Below are positions 16,374 through 24,336 of a stretch of DNA of 44,145 nt, in pieces. Source of the DNA: Promethearchaeota archaeon. Lineage in GTDB: Archaea > Asgardarchaeota > Lokiarchaeia > Sigyniarchaeales > SOKP01. The stretch is taken from contig JAHPZJ010000001.1 in NCBI GenBank assembly GCA_019058245.1, forward strand, positions 1 to 44,145. The letters are read 5' to 3'. Made by a program: the position numbers and the translations under genes. Position 1 is the first letter of the stretch; each line of letters opens with the position of its first letter. Below the pieces are notes generated by a model that was given only the letters and a program-made list of their open reading frames with translations, did not search any database and was not told the origin of the DNA.

Positions 16374-17648
16374 GTGGATAATTTGGAATTAAATATTTTA
16401 TTAATAAATCCGAATAGAATGAAAAATCCCCCTGTAATTCCAATTGGTTTAGAGTATATAGCAACTGCCTTGGAAAACCAAGAATACAATGTTGATATAA
16501 TTGATTTATGTTTTATATCCTCTCCAATAGAAGAATTGGCTAAATTATTTGAAAAGAAAAAATATGATATTATTGGGTTCTCTATTCGAAATATTGATTC
16601 ATGTATATTTTTTAATAACGAGTTTTATCTATATGAATTCAAAAAATTGATTGAATTTATAAAAAAATATGAAATTCCTATTGTTTTGGGAGGTTCAGGA
16701 TTTTCAGCAGCACCTAATGAAGTTATGGAATTTTTACAAGCAGATTATGGAATTATTGGTCCTGGAGAAAAAGTATTTCCTACATTCTTAAAACAATGGC
16801 AAAATAAACAATTATCTCCTACTATTTTTAATGGTTGGGATCATGGAATAGATGAAAATTTGATTGCTGCTAGAGGAAACAAAATAAATTATCAAGATTA
16901 CTTAGAAAATAATGGAATTGTGGGATTCATTACTCATACTGGTTGTAAAAGCCATTGTCCTTATTGTATTGAAGCTAATACAAAAGTAACTTTTAGAAAA
17001 ATAGCTAATATAATAGAAGAACTCGCAACTCTAGTTAATCAAGGCTATACGCATTTTCATTTATGTGATAGTGAATTCAATGAAAATCTTGATTATTCTA
17101 TTGAATTTTGTAAAGAATTGACAAAATTATCTTTACCACTTAAATGGACATTATATATGAAGCCCTATCCTTATAATGAAGAATTATTTCGAGTATTACA
17201 TGAGTCTAATGCCTATTTAATCACTCTTTCCGTTGATAGCGATAAAAAAATTCAAAATCTCAATAATTACACATATAATGATTTGGTAAAAATAATTGAT
17301 TATTGTAATAAATATAAAATTGAATTAGCTATTGATATGTTAACGGGTTATCCGTATGAATCCAAAGAATCTACTATAGAAATGCTAGACTTTTTTAAAA
17401 AAAACCTTCCTAAAACTGTAGGAATTAGCTTTTATTACCGTATTCATAAGAATACTGTCTTAGGTAATTTAATTAAAAATAACCCTGAATTGCATAAATT
17501 TCTAACTAAACCATATTCAGATAAAGAGAATTTTTTAGAACCTGTATTTTTTAGTCAATATCATCAGAAAGAGATGGAAGCACTTATTGTAGAAGATCAA
17601 CTTTTCAGAATCTCTGGACTTATTCCTGGAGTCAATTATCAGTTATGA
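16374..17648 (+). CDS. B12-binding-domain radical SAM protein
   Basis: 424 residues. The N-terminal part (about 5-145) is a cobalamin-binding Rossmann domain (LLINPN, PIGLEYIATAL, DIIGFSIRN, VLGGSGFSAAP, IGPGE). The radical SAM cluster motif is C191-x3-C195-x2-C198 in HTGCKSHCPYC. The TIM-barrel half follows to about 350. Start GTG 16374, with TTG 16383 as an alternative. The family modifies lipids, cofactors or natural products, often by methylation; no specific substrate can be assigned and no partner is adjacent. Confidence 0.82.
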   Translation: MDNLELNILLINPNRMKNPPVIPIGLEYIATALENQEYNVDIIDLCFISSPIEELAKLFEKKKYDIIGFSIRNIDSCIFFNNEFYLYEFKKLIEFIKKYEIPIVLGGSGFSAAPNEVMEFLQADYGIIGPGEKVFPTFLKQWQNKQLSPTIFNGWDHGIDENLIAARGNKINYQDYLENNGIVGFITHTGCKSHCPYCIEANTKVTFRKIANIIEELATLVNQGYTHFHLCDSEFNENLDYSIEFCKELTKLSLPLKWTLYMKPYPYNEELFRVLHESNAYLITLSVDSDKKIQNLNNYTYNDLVKIIDYCNKYKIELAIDMLTGYPYESKESTIEMLDFFKKNLPKTVGISFYYRIHKNTVLGNLIKNNPELHKFLTKPYSDKENFLEPVFFSQYHQKEMEALIVEDQLFRISGLIPGVNYQL

Positions 17649-17689
17649 GATTATCAATAAATATAATTTTTATTATAATAACACTATAA

Positions 17690-18139
17690 TTAAAAATCAG
17701 AAGGATAGGCAATAAAACCCGTTTTGATTCCCTTTTTAAACCCAGCATTTTCATAAAATTGATAAATTGCGGGATCCTTTGAGCCTGTTAATAACATAAC
17801 TTTATAACAATTATTTTTCCACGCAAAATCTAACGCATATCGAAGAATAGATGTTCCAAATCCCCGATTACGATAGTCAGTATGGGTTACCACATTTTCT
17901 ATTACTCCATAAGGTCTTGCTCCTCTTGTTAAATTTGGAATGATTGAAAGGGTACACGATGATACTATTTTATTGTCATCCTCTACTACAAAATAATGTA
18001 AGAGGGAATTTCGGGTGACTTCTTTCCAAATCGATTTTACTATTGATTTCTCCGGAAGAGGGGCATCTTGATGATGTAGGTGGGTATAAAGGTTTAATAA
18101 TTCTTCCAGTTCATTTTCTTTAATGTGACGTATTAACAT
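17690..18139 (-). CDS. GNAT-family N-acetyltransferase
   Basis: 149 residues covering one GNAT domain. The acetyl-CoA pyrophosphate loop is YRNRGFGTSIL (about 92-102), preceded by the VIENVVTHTDYR strand. The C-terminal FYENAGFKKG is the usual end of the fold. Substrate unknown. Single gene converging on the radical SAM gene with a 41-bp gap. Confidence 0.85.
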   Translation of the reverse strand: MLIRHIKENELEELLNLYTHLHHQDAPLPEKSIVKSIWKEVTRNSLLHYFVVEDDNKIVSSCTLSIIPNLTRGARPYGVIENVVTHTDYRNRGFGTSILRYALDFAWKNNCYKVMLLTGSKDPAIYQFYENAGFKKGIKTGFIAYPSDF

Positions 18140-18300
18140 ACTTTCGCTGTTTTTTTTATTTTTTATTAATATCTCTTCAAAATCCCTTTATTTTTCTTAT
18201 TACTAGGCAGTTTATTCTTTTCAATTATTTATAATAAATTTATTATCTTAATTCAATTTTCTTTATATATAGATTATTCACTGGTTTCGAGTCAGTTTTT

Positions 18301-19080
18301 ATGAAAAAAATTATCTCATTTTCTGGAAAGGGTGGTGTTGGGAAATCGACACTCCTTGTCCTAATGCTTAAATATCTTCTTGAAAAATTTAAAGATCTCA
18401 ATATACTAGTCATAGATGCCGACCCCGATGCAAATATCGGAGATATCATTGGCAAAGAAATCCATTTCAAAGAAACTATTGGGGGAAAAATGGCTGAATT
18501 TAAACAGAAAATCCAAAAAAGACTAATCCCTCTCGATGTATCAAAAGATCAAATCGTTGAATCAGAGGTATTTGATGCCCTTATTGAAATGGATCAGTTC
18601 GATATTCTAGAAATGGGACGAGGAGAAGGAGAAGGTTGCTATTGTAGTATCAATAATTATCTAAAGCGCATCATTGACATATTAGCGAAAAATTATGACG
18701 TCGTACTTATCGATGCCCCTGCTGGACTTGAGTTTTTTTCCCGAAAAACTGGTCAAACCGTTACTGACTTAGTTATTGTGTCCGATCCGAGTAAAATGGG
18801 CATTCATACCATGAAACGAATATTAGAAGTTACCAAAGAGGTAGAATTAAAATTCGAAAATATATGGATACTCGGAAACAGGTTTCCTGAAAATTCTCTA
18901 AGAGATATTTTAGAAAAAGAAGTTGCTAATGTTAAAGAAGAGTATGTAAAACTTCTAGGGTTTATCGCAAATAGTGATGAGATTAGTAAAATGAATATAA
19001 TTGGAGAAAATTTGTTACAACTCTCTACAGAGAGTTTAGCTTATCAAACAGCAAAACAGTTATTTGTAAAAATCATATAG
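18301..19080 (+). CDS. cooC: CooC/AcsF-like nickel-insertion ATPase
   Basis: 259 residues of the MinD/Mrp deviant P-loop family: GKGGVGKST (9-17), DADPDAN (39-45) and DAPAGLEF (switch II). GRGEGEGCYCSINNYL carries a CxC pair (C113, C115), the nickel-binding motif of CooC-type proteins that load nickel into carbon monoxide dehydrogenase. No CODH subunit is in the window, so the target must lie elsewhere. This fits Wood-Ljungdahl metabolism, in line with the methanopterin genes at 40.6-42.8 kb. ATG start, no Shine-Dalgarno. Confidence 0.88.
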   Translation: MKKIISFSGKGGVGKSTLLVLMLKYLLEKFKDLNILVIDADPDANIGDIIGKEIHFKETIGGKMAEFKQKIQKRLIPLDVSKDQIVESEVFDALIEMDQFDILEMGRGEGEGCYCSINNYLKRIIDILAKNYDVVLIDAPAGLEFFSRKTGQTVTDLVIVSDPSKMGIHTMKRILEVTKEVELKFENIWILGNRFPENSLRDILEKEVANVKEEYVKLLGFIANSDEISKMNIIGENLLQLSTESLAYQTAKQLFVKII

Positions 19081-19097
19081 TACCAGATGGATATATT

Positions 19098-19606
19098 TTA
19101 TATGATATTGTGTATATTATTTCTATTCAAACAACGGATTAAGGAACATTTGATGTCATCATAATTATATAGACTATCAGTTTTTTGGGACATTAAAATC
19201 GAATTGATATTTTTTTCATCGCATATCTGTTCAGAAATTCCTTCTATCCATGACTCAAGGATTTCTATATTATCTAAAATGTTATTAAGATATTCTTTTT
19301 TAGACATATTAGTATGTTTTACAAAAAGAATAGAGATCATCAAATCGTGACATCCTCCTCGAGCTTTGCTGTCTTCTATTGCAAAACAATGATTTAAAGA
19401 AAATAAATTATTATATTGTACATAACAATGGCTAAATGTCTCACCATCTGTATGGAATTCCATCAAATTTATAATCTCATTTTCTGGAATGCCAATTCCT
19501 TTTTCTGGGACGTCAATTCCAAATCTAGTCAACACAATTGGGCCTATTTTTACATCATAATAAAAAAAAAAACCATTTCATATGGTAACCCTATAATTTC
19601 AATCAC
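19098..19606 (-). CDS. Unrecognised protein interrupted by a frameshift at an 11-base homopolymer
   Basis: The intact 3' frame runs from GTG 19533-19535 to 19098 (145 residues), but it continues upstream without stops as YYDVKIGPIV to a run of T11 (minus strand; 19562-19572). Across the run, one base out of phase, the reading continues as VIEIIGLPYEMVFFF back to GTG 19604-19606 (or ATG 19574-19576). The joined product would be about 169 residues. The conserved-looking YYDVKIGPIVLTRFGID resembles the first strands of longin/Roadblock-type folds, a weak impression only. Cysteines occur in CHD and CYVQ. It lies 45 bp after the HTH-Roadblock gene and is probably co-transcribed. Pseudogene, slippage or sequencing error are all possible. 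Confidence 0.55.
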
Positions 19607-19650
19607 TTCAAATTAATTATTATCTAATAAGAAAATCATTCATATTTTTT

Positions 19651-20232
19651 TTAGATGTATTCATCAAACTCCCTTCGAATTTTCATATATCCAAAATCAG
19701 TAACAAATGTTCCTATAATTTCCCTAATTCTGTCAATAAAATAGAAACTATGATTAACAATATGTTTTAAATCAACAGAGTCATCAAATTCAATCGTCAA
19801 AACCGCTTTTTTTCCTGCCCATATACAAATTATTATACCTTTTGCTGAACTAATAATAGTTGATTGCAGATCTCCGTGTTCAACTTCAATTCCAACACGT
19901 TCACTTAGTGAGATAATTGCTTTTGTCATTGCCGCAACACGACTTTGATCCCACCCACCTCTAGGCCCTTCAAGTTTAAAAGCAATTGGAATAAATGCAT
20001 CATAACTTAATAAGGAAATATTTTGTACTCCCTCAATCAACTTCAGCATATTTAAACAAGAATCAATTTTTTCTTCAAATTGAGTTTTAGTTTTAGTATA
20101 GTCTTTTTTAGACCACCTTGCTAGCGTTGTTTGACTTACCTTAAACTCATTTTGAGTTTCCTCATATGTATGATTTTTTAAATATTCCAATATTTTTTGC
20201 TTTTCTTCTCTTGAATATCGTTTTCCTTGCAC
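19651..20232 (-). CDS. HTH domain fused to a Roadblock/LC7 domain
   Basis: 193 residues from GTG 20230-20232. Residues 5-43 are a homeodomain-like helix-turn-helix (SREEKQKILEYLKNHT, then VSQTTLARW as recognition helix), similar to transposase/IS-type HTHs. Residues about 56-178 fit a Roadblock/LC7 fold (LIEGVQNISLLSYDA, the long central helix with AAMTKAIISLSERVG, and paired strands IISSAKGIIICIWAG and KKAVLTIEF). Roadblock proteins regulate small Ras-like GTPases and are abundant in Asgard archaea. A fused DNA-binding domain suggests a GTPase-linked transcription regulator. A TATA box at 20266-20274 and a GTGATC element before the start support this start. Three GTTAGTAA repeats lie just upstream of the promoter. 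Confidence 0.75.
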   Translation of the reverse strand: MQGKRYSREEKQKILEYLKNHTYEETQNEFKVSQTTLARWSKKDYTKTKTQFEEKIDSCLNMLKLIEGVQNISLLSYDAFIPIAFKLEGPRGGWDQSRVAAMTKAIISLSERVGIEVEHGDLQSTIISSAKGIIICIWAGKKAVLTIEFDDSVDLKHIVNHSFYFIDRIREIIGTFVTDFGYMKIRREFDEYI

Positions 20233-20265
20233 TTTGGATCACTGATAATATTAAGGAAGTATTAG

Positions 20266-20274
20266 TATATAAAA
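20266..20274 (-). promoter_or_regulatory. TATA box of the HTH-Roadblock gene
   Basis: TTTTATATA on the minus strand, centred about 38 bp before the GTG at 20232, giving a leader of roughly 10 bases that contains GTGATC, a plausible ribosome-binding sequence. Confidence 0.45.
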
Positions 20275-20302
20275 TTATCTATTTGGAAATTGAAGATAAA
20301 GT

Positions 20303-20352
20303 GTTAGTAAAAGTTAGTAAACGATAAAAAAAATACAAAATAGTGTTAGTAA
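20303..20352. promoter_or_regulatory. GTTAGTAA direct repeats upstream of the HTH-Roadblock promoter (candidate operator)
   Basis: GTTAGTAA occurs at 20303-20310, 20313-20320 and 20345-20352. The first two are exactly 10 bp apart (one helical turn). A degenerate ATTAGTA at 20261-20267 overlaps the TATA box. The arrangement fits repeated sites for a DNA-binding protein, possibly the HTH-Roadblock product itself. Confidence 0.45.
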
Positions 20353-20493
20353 CTGATAATTGACACCTAAATGCCCAAATAATGGATCTACACAAAAACT
20401 TTTAAATTTAATTAGAGGAAATCTTTCAGATATACAAAATATTATTATTTCTCATAGAAAGGTAAGAGAAAATAAGGCTTAAATTTTGTGAAA

Positions 20494-21156
20494 TTATAAA
20501 AATTCATTAATCCTTTTATTTCGAAATCGTTTTTCTACACCGTGTCTCATCCCTGGTAGTTCAAAACATTTATCAGGAATCATACGTTTAAAATAACTTT
20601 TGTTTTCTCTTTCAGAAATAAATTGAGATTTATAAAGAGTTTCGAAGATTTCTTTACCAGAAAATTGGATATCATCAAAATAAGGAATAACTGGTCGATT
20701 TTTACTAACCTTTTCTACAACACTTTTTAGAGGAGCATCAATCTCTTGAATTGTTCCTTTTTCATTAATAACACCAGTTTTACAGGAATATTCATTATAT
20801 AAACAAATTATACATTGGGGCCATCTTTCATGAAAATAATTTAAAACTGAATCCAATACTTTATGTTTGAGTAGTACAACTCCAAATAGTACTCCCCGAT
20901 TATTTATTTCAGTTCGAGTAAATTGTTTAGCTCGATATGCTTCAGTAGTTACCTCTCTCATCATTCTATTTATCTTTTTTGCGAATGGAGTTCCTGAATT
21001 GCGTAAAATGACTTCTGGTATATTTTTAACCTGGTCGATAAGATAAGGTGAAAATTTACAATGTCGAGGCAATTTATCTATTATTTCTCTATACGAATGA
21101 CCCTTTGCACGTCCAATAATTTCTAAAGGATCCTTTTTAATTGTTGAGTTTTTCAT
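20494..21156 (-). CDS. DUF4130 (TIGR03915-like) DNA-repair partner protein
   Basis: 220 residues. The C-terminal half (about 108-205) matches DUF4130: FHERWPQCIICLYNE, then a FETLYKSQFISERENKSYFKRMIPDKC region equivalent to the YYxxIFNPxRxNxKxMxxxMPxxYW signature. The overlap of its start with the end of the radical SAM gene (21153-21156, ATGA) supports this identification, because DUF4130 proteins are usual partners of that radical SAM family. The pair is thought to act in DNA modification or repair; the exact reaction is not established to my knowledge. Confidence 0.65.
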   Translation of the reverse strand: MKNSTIKKDPLEIIGRAKGHSYREIIDKLPRHCKFSPYLIDQVKNIPEVILRNSGTPFAKKINRMMREVTTEAYRAKQFTRTEINNRGVLFGVVLLKHKVLDSVLNYFHERWPQCIICLYNEYSCKTGVINEKGTIQEIDAPLKSVVEKVSKNRPVIPYFDDIQFSGKEIFETLYKSQFISERENKSYFKRMIPDKCFELPGMRHGVEKRFRNKRINEFL

Positions 21157-22493
21157 ATCATTTCCTCCTGTGGAGCACTATTGTTATCTTGGTAAATAAA
21201 ATTTTGTAGAGTAGTTTGATTTTTTCCATTTATTAATAGGTAAGGCTCAGCTCGTTTCAATACAACACCAACAGATTTTAGATCTTGGCGACGTCTAAAT
21301 TTAAATTTTTTAGATCGCAAATTGATTATCCTTTTAGCTGAAATTGGACCAATCCCAGGAACCCTTAGTAAATCGCTATAAGATGCTTGGTTTGGATCTA
21401 CTAATCCATGATCTTTAAAATATAGTCTTGCTAAGTGAATTTTTGGATCTCCAATAGGTAAATTATCATCTTCAATTAATATTTCTTTCAAATCCTTTAG
21501 TTTATAATGGTAAATTCGTAATAACCAATCACTTTGATATAGTCGATGCTCTCTTGCTAATGGTGCTGCTTGTTTACATGCAAGGGGTGTTCCTTCTATT
21601 GGAATGAAAGAAGAAAAATAAGCTCGCCTAAGATCAACTTCTTTATATCCCCAATCAATCCTTTTTAGTAAATCATAATCACTCTCATTTTCAGCAGCTC
21701 CAACTACAAACTGGGTTGTTTGTCCGCTATTTAGAATTGGTGCTCCATCCCATCTAAATTTTTTATACCCATTATTTCTTCTATCTTTAATCATTTTTTC
21801 TTGATATTTTAACTGAGCATCCTGTTTTAAATCTTTAATAACTTTAAGCGTTTCATCATTATGCTTGATACGAATTTCTTTTAACCAGCGTTGACGCATA
21901 ATTATATCGTTCTTAAAATCTTTTTGTTCCGCAATTTCAGCCAAATAATCTTTAGTAGATGCTTCTGTATTAATGGATATACGATCTGATAAACTTATTG
22001 CTTCCTTAAGAAGATATTGACTAACACCGGGTAAACACTTAAAATGTACATAACCCTGAAAATTATATTTAAATCGGAGAAGCTTAATTGCTTCTAACAT
22101 TTCTTCCGTGGTATCATCAGCGCTACCACAAACCCCAGATGAGATGAATACACCCTCAACTACATTCATCGAATAAAGTTTCATAAATGTACGAGCATAT
22201 TCTTCTGGTGTAAAACTCAATTTCTTCTTACAATTATGTGAGAAGCAATATTTACAATTATATATGCACTTATTAGTGTATAAAGTTTTGAAAAGACTCA
22301 TGCATCGACCATCTGGAGTATAACTATGGCAAATTCCAGCACTTGCTGTTGTACCTATCCAATTTTTGGAATCTCCAAAAAGTTTTGGATACTTATCTGT
22401 ACGACTGGAAGCAGTACTGGCACATATATCATACTTAGAATTTTCTCCCAATACTCGAATCTTTTCTAAGACAGAAGGCACTTTGATCAACAA
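21153..22493 (-). CDS. Radical SAM DNA modification/repair protein with C-terminal helix-hairpin-helix (TIGR03916-like)
   Basis: 446 residues. The N-terminal KYDICASTASSR (20-31) and the GICHSYTPDGRC segment (53-64) are characteristic of this family. The radical SAM cluster is C76-x3-C80-x2-C83. The last 70 residues hold a DNA-binding helix-hairpin-helix (LLRVPGIGPISAKRI). Start TTG 22491-22493; the second codon is also TTG. A TATA-like TTAAATATATA lies about 30 bp upstream, giving an almost leaderless mRNA. It is translationally coupled to the DUF4130 gene, forming the standard two-gene module. Confidence 0.88.
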   Translation of the reverse strand: MLIKVPSVLEKIRVLGENSKYDICASTASSRTDKYPKLFGDSKNWIGTTASAGICHSYTPDGRCMSLFKTLYTNKCIYNCKYCFSHNCKKKLSFTPEEYARTFMKLYSMNVVEGVFISSGVCGSADDTTEEMLEAIKLLRFKYNFQGYVHFKCLPGVSQYLLKEAISLSDRISINTEASTKDYLAEIAEQKDFKNDIIMRQRWLKEIRIKHNDETLKVIKDLKQDAQLKYQEKMIKDRRNNGYKKFRWDGAPILNSGQTTQFVVGAAENESDYDLLKRIDWGYKEVDLRRAYFSSFIPIEGTPLACKQAAPLAREHRLYQSDWLLRIYHYKLKDLKEILIEDDNLPIGDPKIHLARLYFKDHGLVDPNQASYSDLLRVPGIGPISAKRIINLRSKKFKFRRRQDLKSVGVVLKRAEPYLLINGKNQTTLQNFIYQDNNSAPQEEMI

Positions 22494-22572
22494 AAAAATA
22501 ATTACTTCTTACAGTGTATATATTTAATCTTTAGGATTTAACTTATAAAAAGAAGGGGGACATTGAATTATC

Positions 22573-22592
22573 AAAAAAAAATAATAAAAAAA
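22573..22592 (-). terminator. Oligo-T terminator
   Basis: Two A-runs on the plus strand (A9 at 22573-22581 and A7 at 22586-22592) give T-runs in the minus-strand transcript just after the stops of the small ORF (22604) and the methyltransferase (22776). Confidence 0.4.
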
Positions 22593-22603
22593 GAATTTCC
22601 TAT

Positions 22604-22720
22604 TTACTTTTGATTTTTTATATCTTTTAGTAGATTCCTCCTTACTTTTCTAAAATTTTCTCTCTTTTCAGCAAAAGCAGGAATATCTCCATGAGGGGGC
22701 TCATAAGAATCCATTTTCAT
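22604..22720 (-). CDS. Possible 38-residue small basic protein
   Basis: ATG 22718-22720 to TAA 22604-22606. The peptide contains YEPPHGDIPAF followed by a Lys/Arg-rich helix (AEKRENFRKVRRNLLKDI). The frame stays open and protein-like for about 25 codons further upstream (KKYYCHSTYIIRTHF), running into the 3' end of the methyltransferase gene in another frame, but no start codon is found there. It may be a small gene overlapping the methyltransferase end, or the remnant of a longer gene. No family recognised. Confidence 0.35.
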   Translation of the reverse strand: MKMDSYEPPHGDIPAFAEKRENFRKVRRNLLKDIKNQK

Positions 22721-22775
22721 TCGAAAATGTGTACGAATGATATACGTAGAATGACAGTAGTATTTTTTATTATTG

Positions 22776-24290
22776 CTATTCTCTCGAATAAATTGAATAC
22801 CCTTTATCTAATTTTTCTTTTAATTCAATGGGTAGGCCAAATTTTTTAGTATAGAAGTTAAATATCAAACCATCAATCAATTTTTGTTCTTTTACATAAT
22901 CATAGTTTAGGTTTTTCTCTAGATTTTTAATGATAGATGATACTAAGGTTTCAATTTTTTCTTGAATCTCTTTTTCTGGTTTAATAAAGGGTAGGGCATT
23001 AATTCCTGTAATTTGAATACTACTGGTATTATTTATAATCCCCTTTGCCAAATAATTATATAAAGAACTGTTTAGCAAACCTAAAATATATTGAATTGAA
23101 ACGGATTTATTTTTAATTATAAATCCAATAGCTTTATTAGAATCCCAATAACATCCTTCTGGCATATAACGAACAGCTAATTTTGAACTTACTCCGCTAA
23201 TTATAATACCTTCTTTTTCAAATGGTACATTTTTTGGAATATCGTAATTTTTTTTTGATTCTGTTTTCCAATCCAATGCTTCCATTATTGGTCTATAATA
23301 TTGATCTGCACCACCTCTTTTTAAATAAGGTTTCCACTGATAAGAATCTAAATTATCACGAGAAATTATTCTGTATTTTTTATCCAGATTTTTAATTTTT
23401 TCATTTCGCTTCTTAAAGACTTCTGCAAGTCTTGTATCATCAATTGCAGCTATAAATTTTTTATTATTATGAGTATGCATCCCAATAAACCCCTGTATAT
23501 AATTATTCAATTTAGGGCTCTTTTCAAATAGATCAAGGATTTCTTCTTCAATATCAGTAAAAAATATGTTATAAGATAAAGAATTATATTTTTCTTGTCT
23601 TATTTCATTAATAATAGAGGGATTATAATAATTATCTTCGCTATTAATCCGAGGAATTATTCTCATAATGTTATTTTCTCTAAAATTTTTATTTTTTTGA
23701 CCAGAGTACTTTGATAAAATAATTATTACTGGACTAGTACTTACTTTTTGATTAGAAAACAAATTTTTAGGAGCTAAAAGAATTTCATTAATTTTGCAAT
23801 TATTAAGAATAAATTTCCTTAACTTTTTATGAGTGCTTAGAGTTAGAAATGAATCGCTTGTTATAAAACCTAATTTTCCTCCTTCTTTTAATCTCCAAAT
23901 ACTATTAATAATAAACATAGCATATGTTTCATGAGCGTTAATTCTCCCATAAATTTTTTTGAGTTTATTTTTGTGTTTGCGTACATAAGCACTAGCTTTA
24001 TTTAGATATGGCGGATTTCCGATAATAAAATCAAATTCATTATAAGAATCAGGATATAATGCTATAAGAGAATCCTGTTTTTTAGTTGTAATCCCTAATT
24101 TTTCAATGTCAACTAAAAAGTTAGAATTTATATCGTATGCGAATATTTGGGACTTATCTATTCCATTCTCTATTAATTTTTTTACAAAAATCCCCGGTCC
24201 GACGCAAGGATCTAAGATTTTCTGTCCATTCTTTATTTCCCCAATCCTTGATAATATATATTCAACCGTCTTAGGGGGAGTAACAACCAC
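22776..24290 (-). CDS. DNA adenine-N6 methyltransferase (type II/IIG-like)
   Basis: 504 residues. SAM-binding motif I is DPCVGPGIF (27-35), acidic motif II AYDIN with D53, and the catalytic NPPY is at 92-95, all typical of gamma-class N6-adenine methyltransferases. The C-terminal half (about 225-480) is the target-recognition type of region, with RISRDN-like and INNTSSIQITGINALPF segments also seen in Eco57I-like enzymes. No nuclease motif is seen. The first start codon is GTG 24290, yet homology-like sequence (NRKELGVV) continues upstream in frame to a stop about 45 bp away without a normal start, so the true start may be non-standard. It follows the M28 gene by 46 bp. No restriction enzyme is recognisable next to it. 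Confidence 0.82.
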   Translation of the reverse strand: MVVTPPKTVEYILSRIGEIKNGQKILDPCVGPGIFVKKLIENGIDKSQIFAYDINSNFLVDIEKLGITTKKQDSLIALYPDSYNEFDFIIGNPPYLNKASAYVRKHKNKLKKIYGRINAHETYAMFIINSIWRLKEGGKLGFITSDSFLTLSTHKKLRKFILNNCKINEILLAPKNLFSNQKVSTSPVIIILSKYSGQKNKNFRENNIMRIIPRINSEDNYYNPSIINEIRQEKYNSLSYNIFFTDIEEEILDLFEKSPKLNNYIQGFIGMHTHNNKKFIAAIDDTRLAEVFKKRNEKIKNLDKKYRIISRDNLDSYQWKPYLKRGGADQYYRPIMEALDWKTESKKNYDIPKNVPFEKEGIIISGVSSKLAVRYMPEGCYWDSNKAIGFIIKNKSVSIQYILGLLNSSLYNYLAKGIINNTSSIQITGINALPFIKPEKEIQEKIETLVSSIIKNLEKNLNYDYVKEQKLIDGLIFNFYTKKFGLPIELKEKLDKGYSIYSRE

Positions 24291-24336
24291 ACCTAATTCT
24301 TTCCTATTAAACTCGATTAAAAATCCACACTCTGTA

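Noticed and set aside
18243..18470. 75-residue minus-strand ORF
   Set aside because: It is antisense to the P-loop region of the CooC-like gene and has no independent support.
20360..20482. 40-residue plus-strand ORF (TTG start) beginning TPKCPNNGST
   Set aside because: It has one Cys where a zinc ribbon needs more, no promoter of its own, and overlaps the edge of the operator repeats; could be a transposase zinc-ribbon remnant but cannot be supported.
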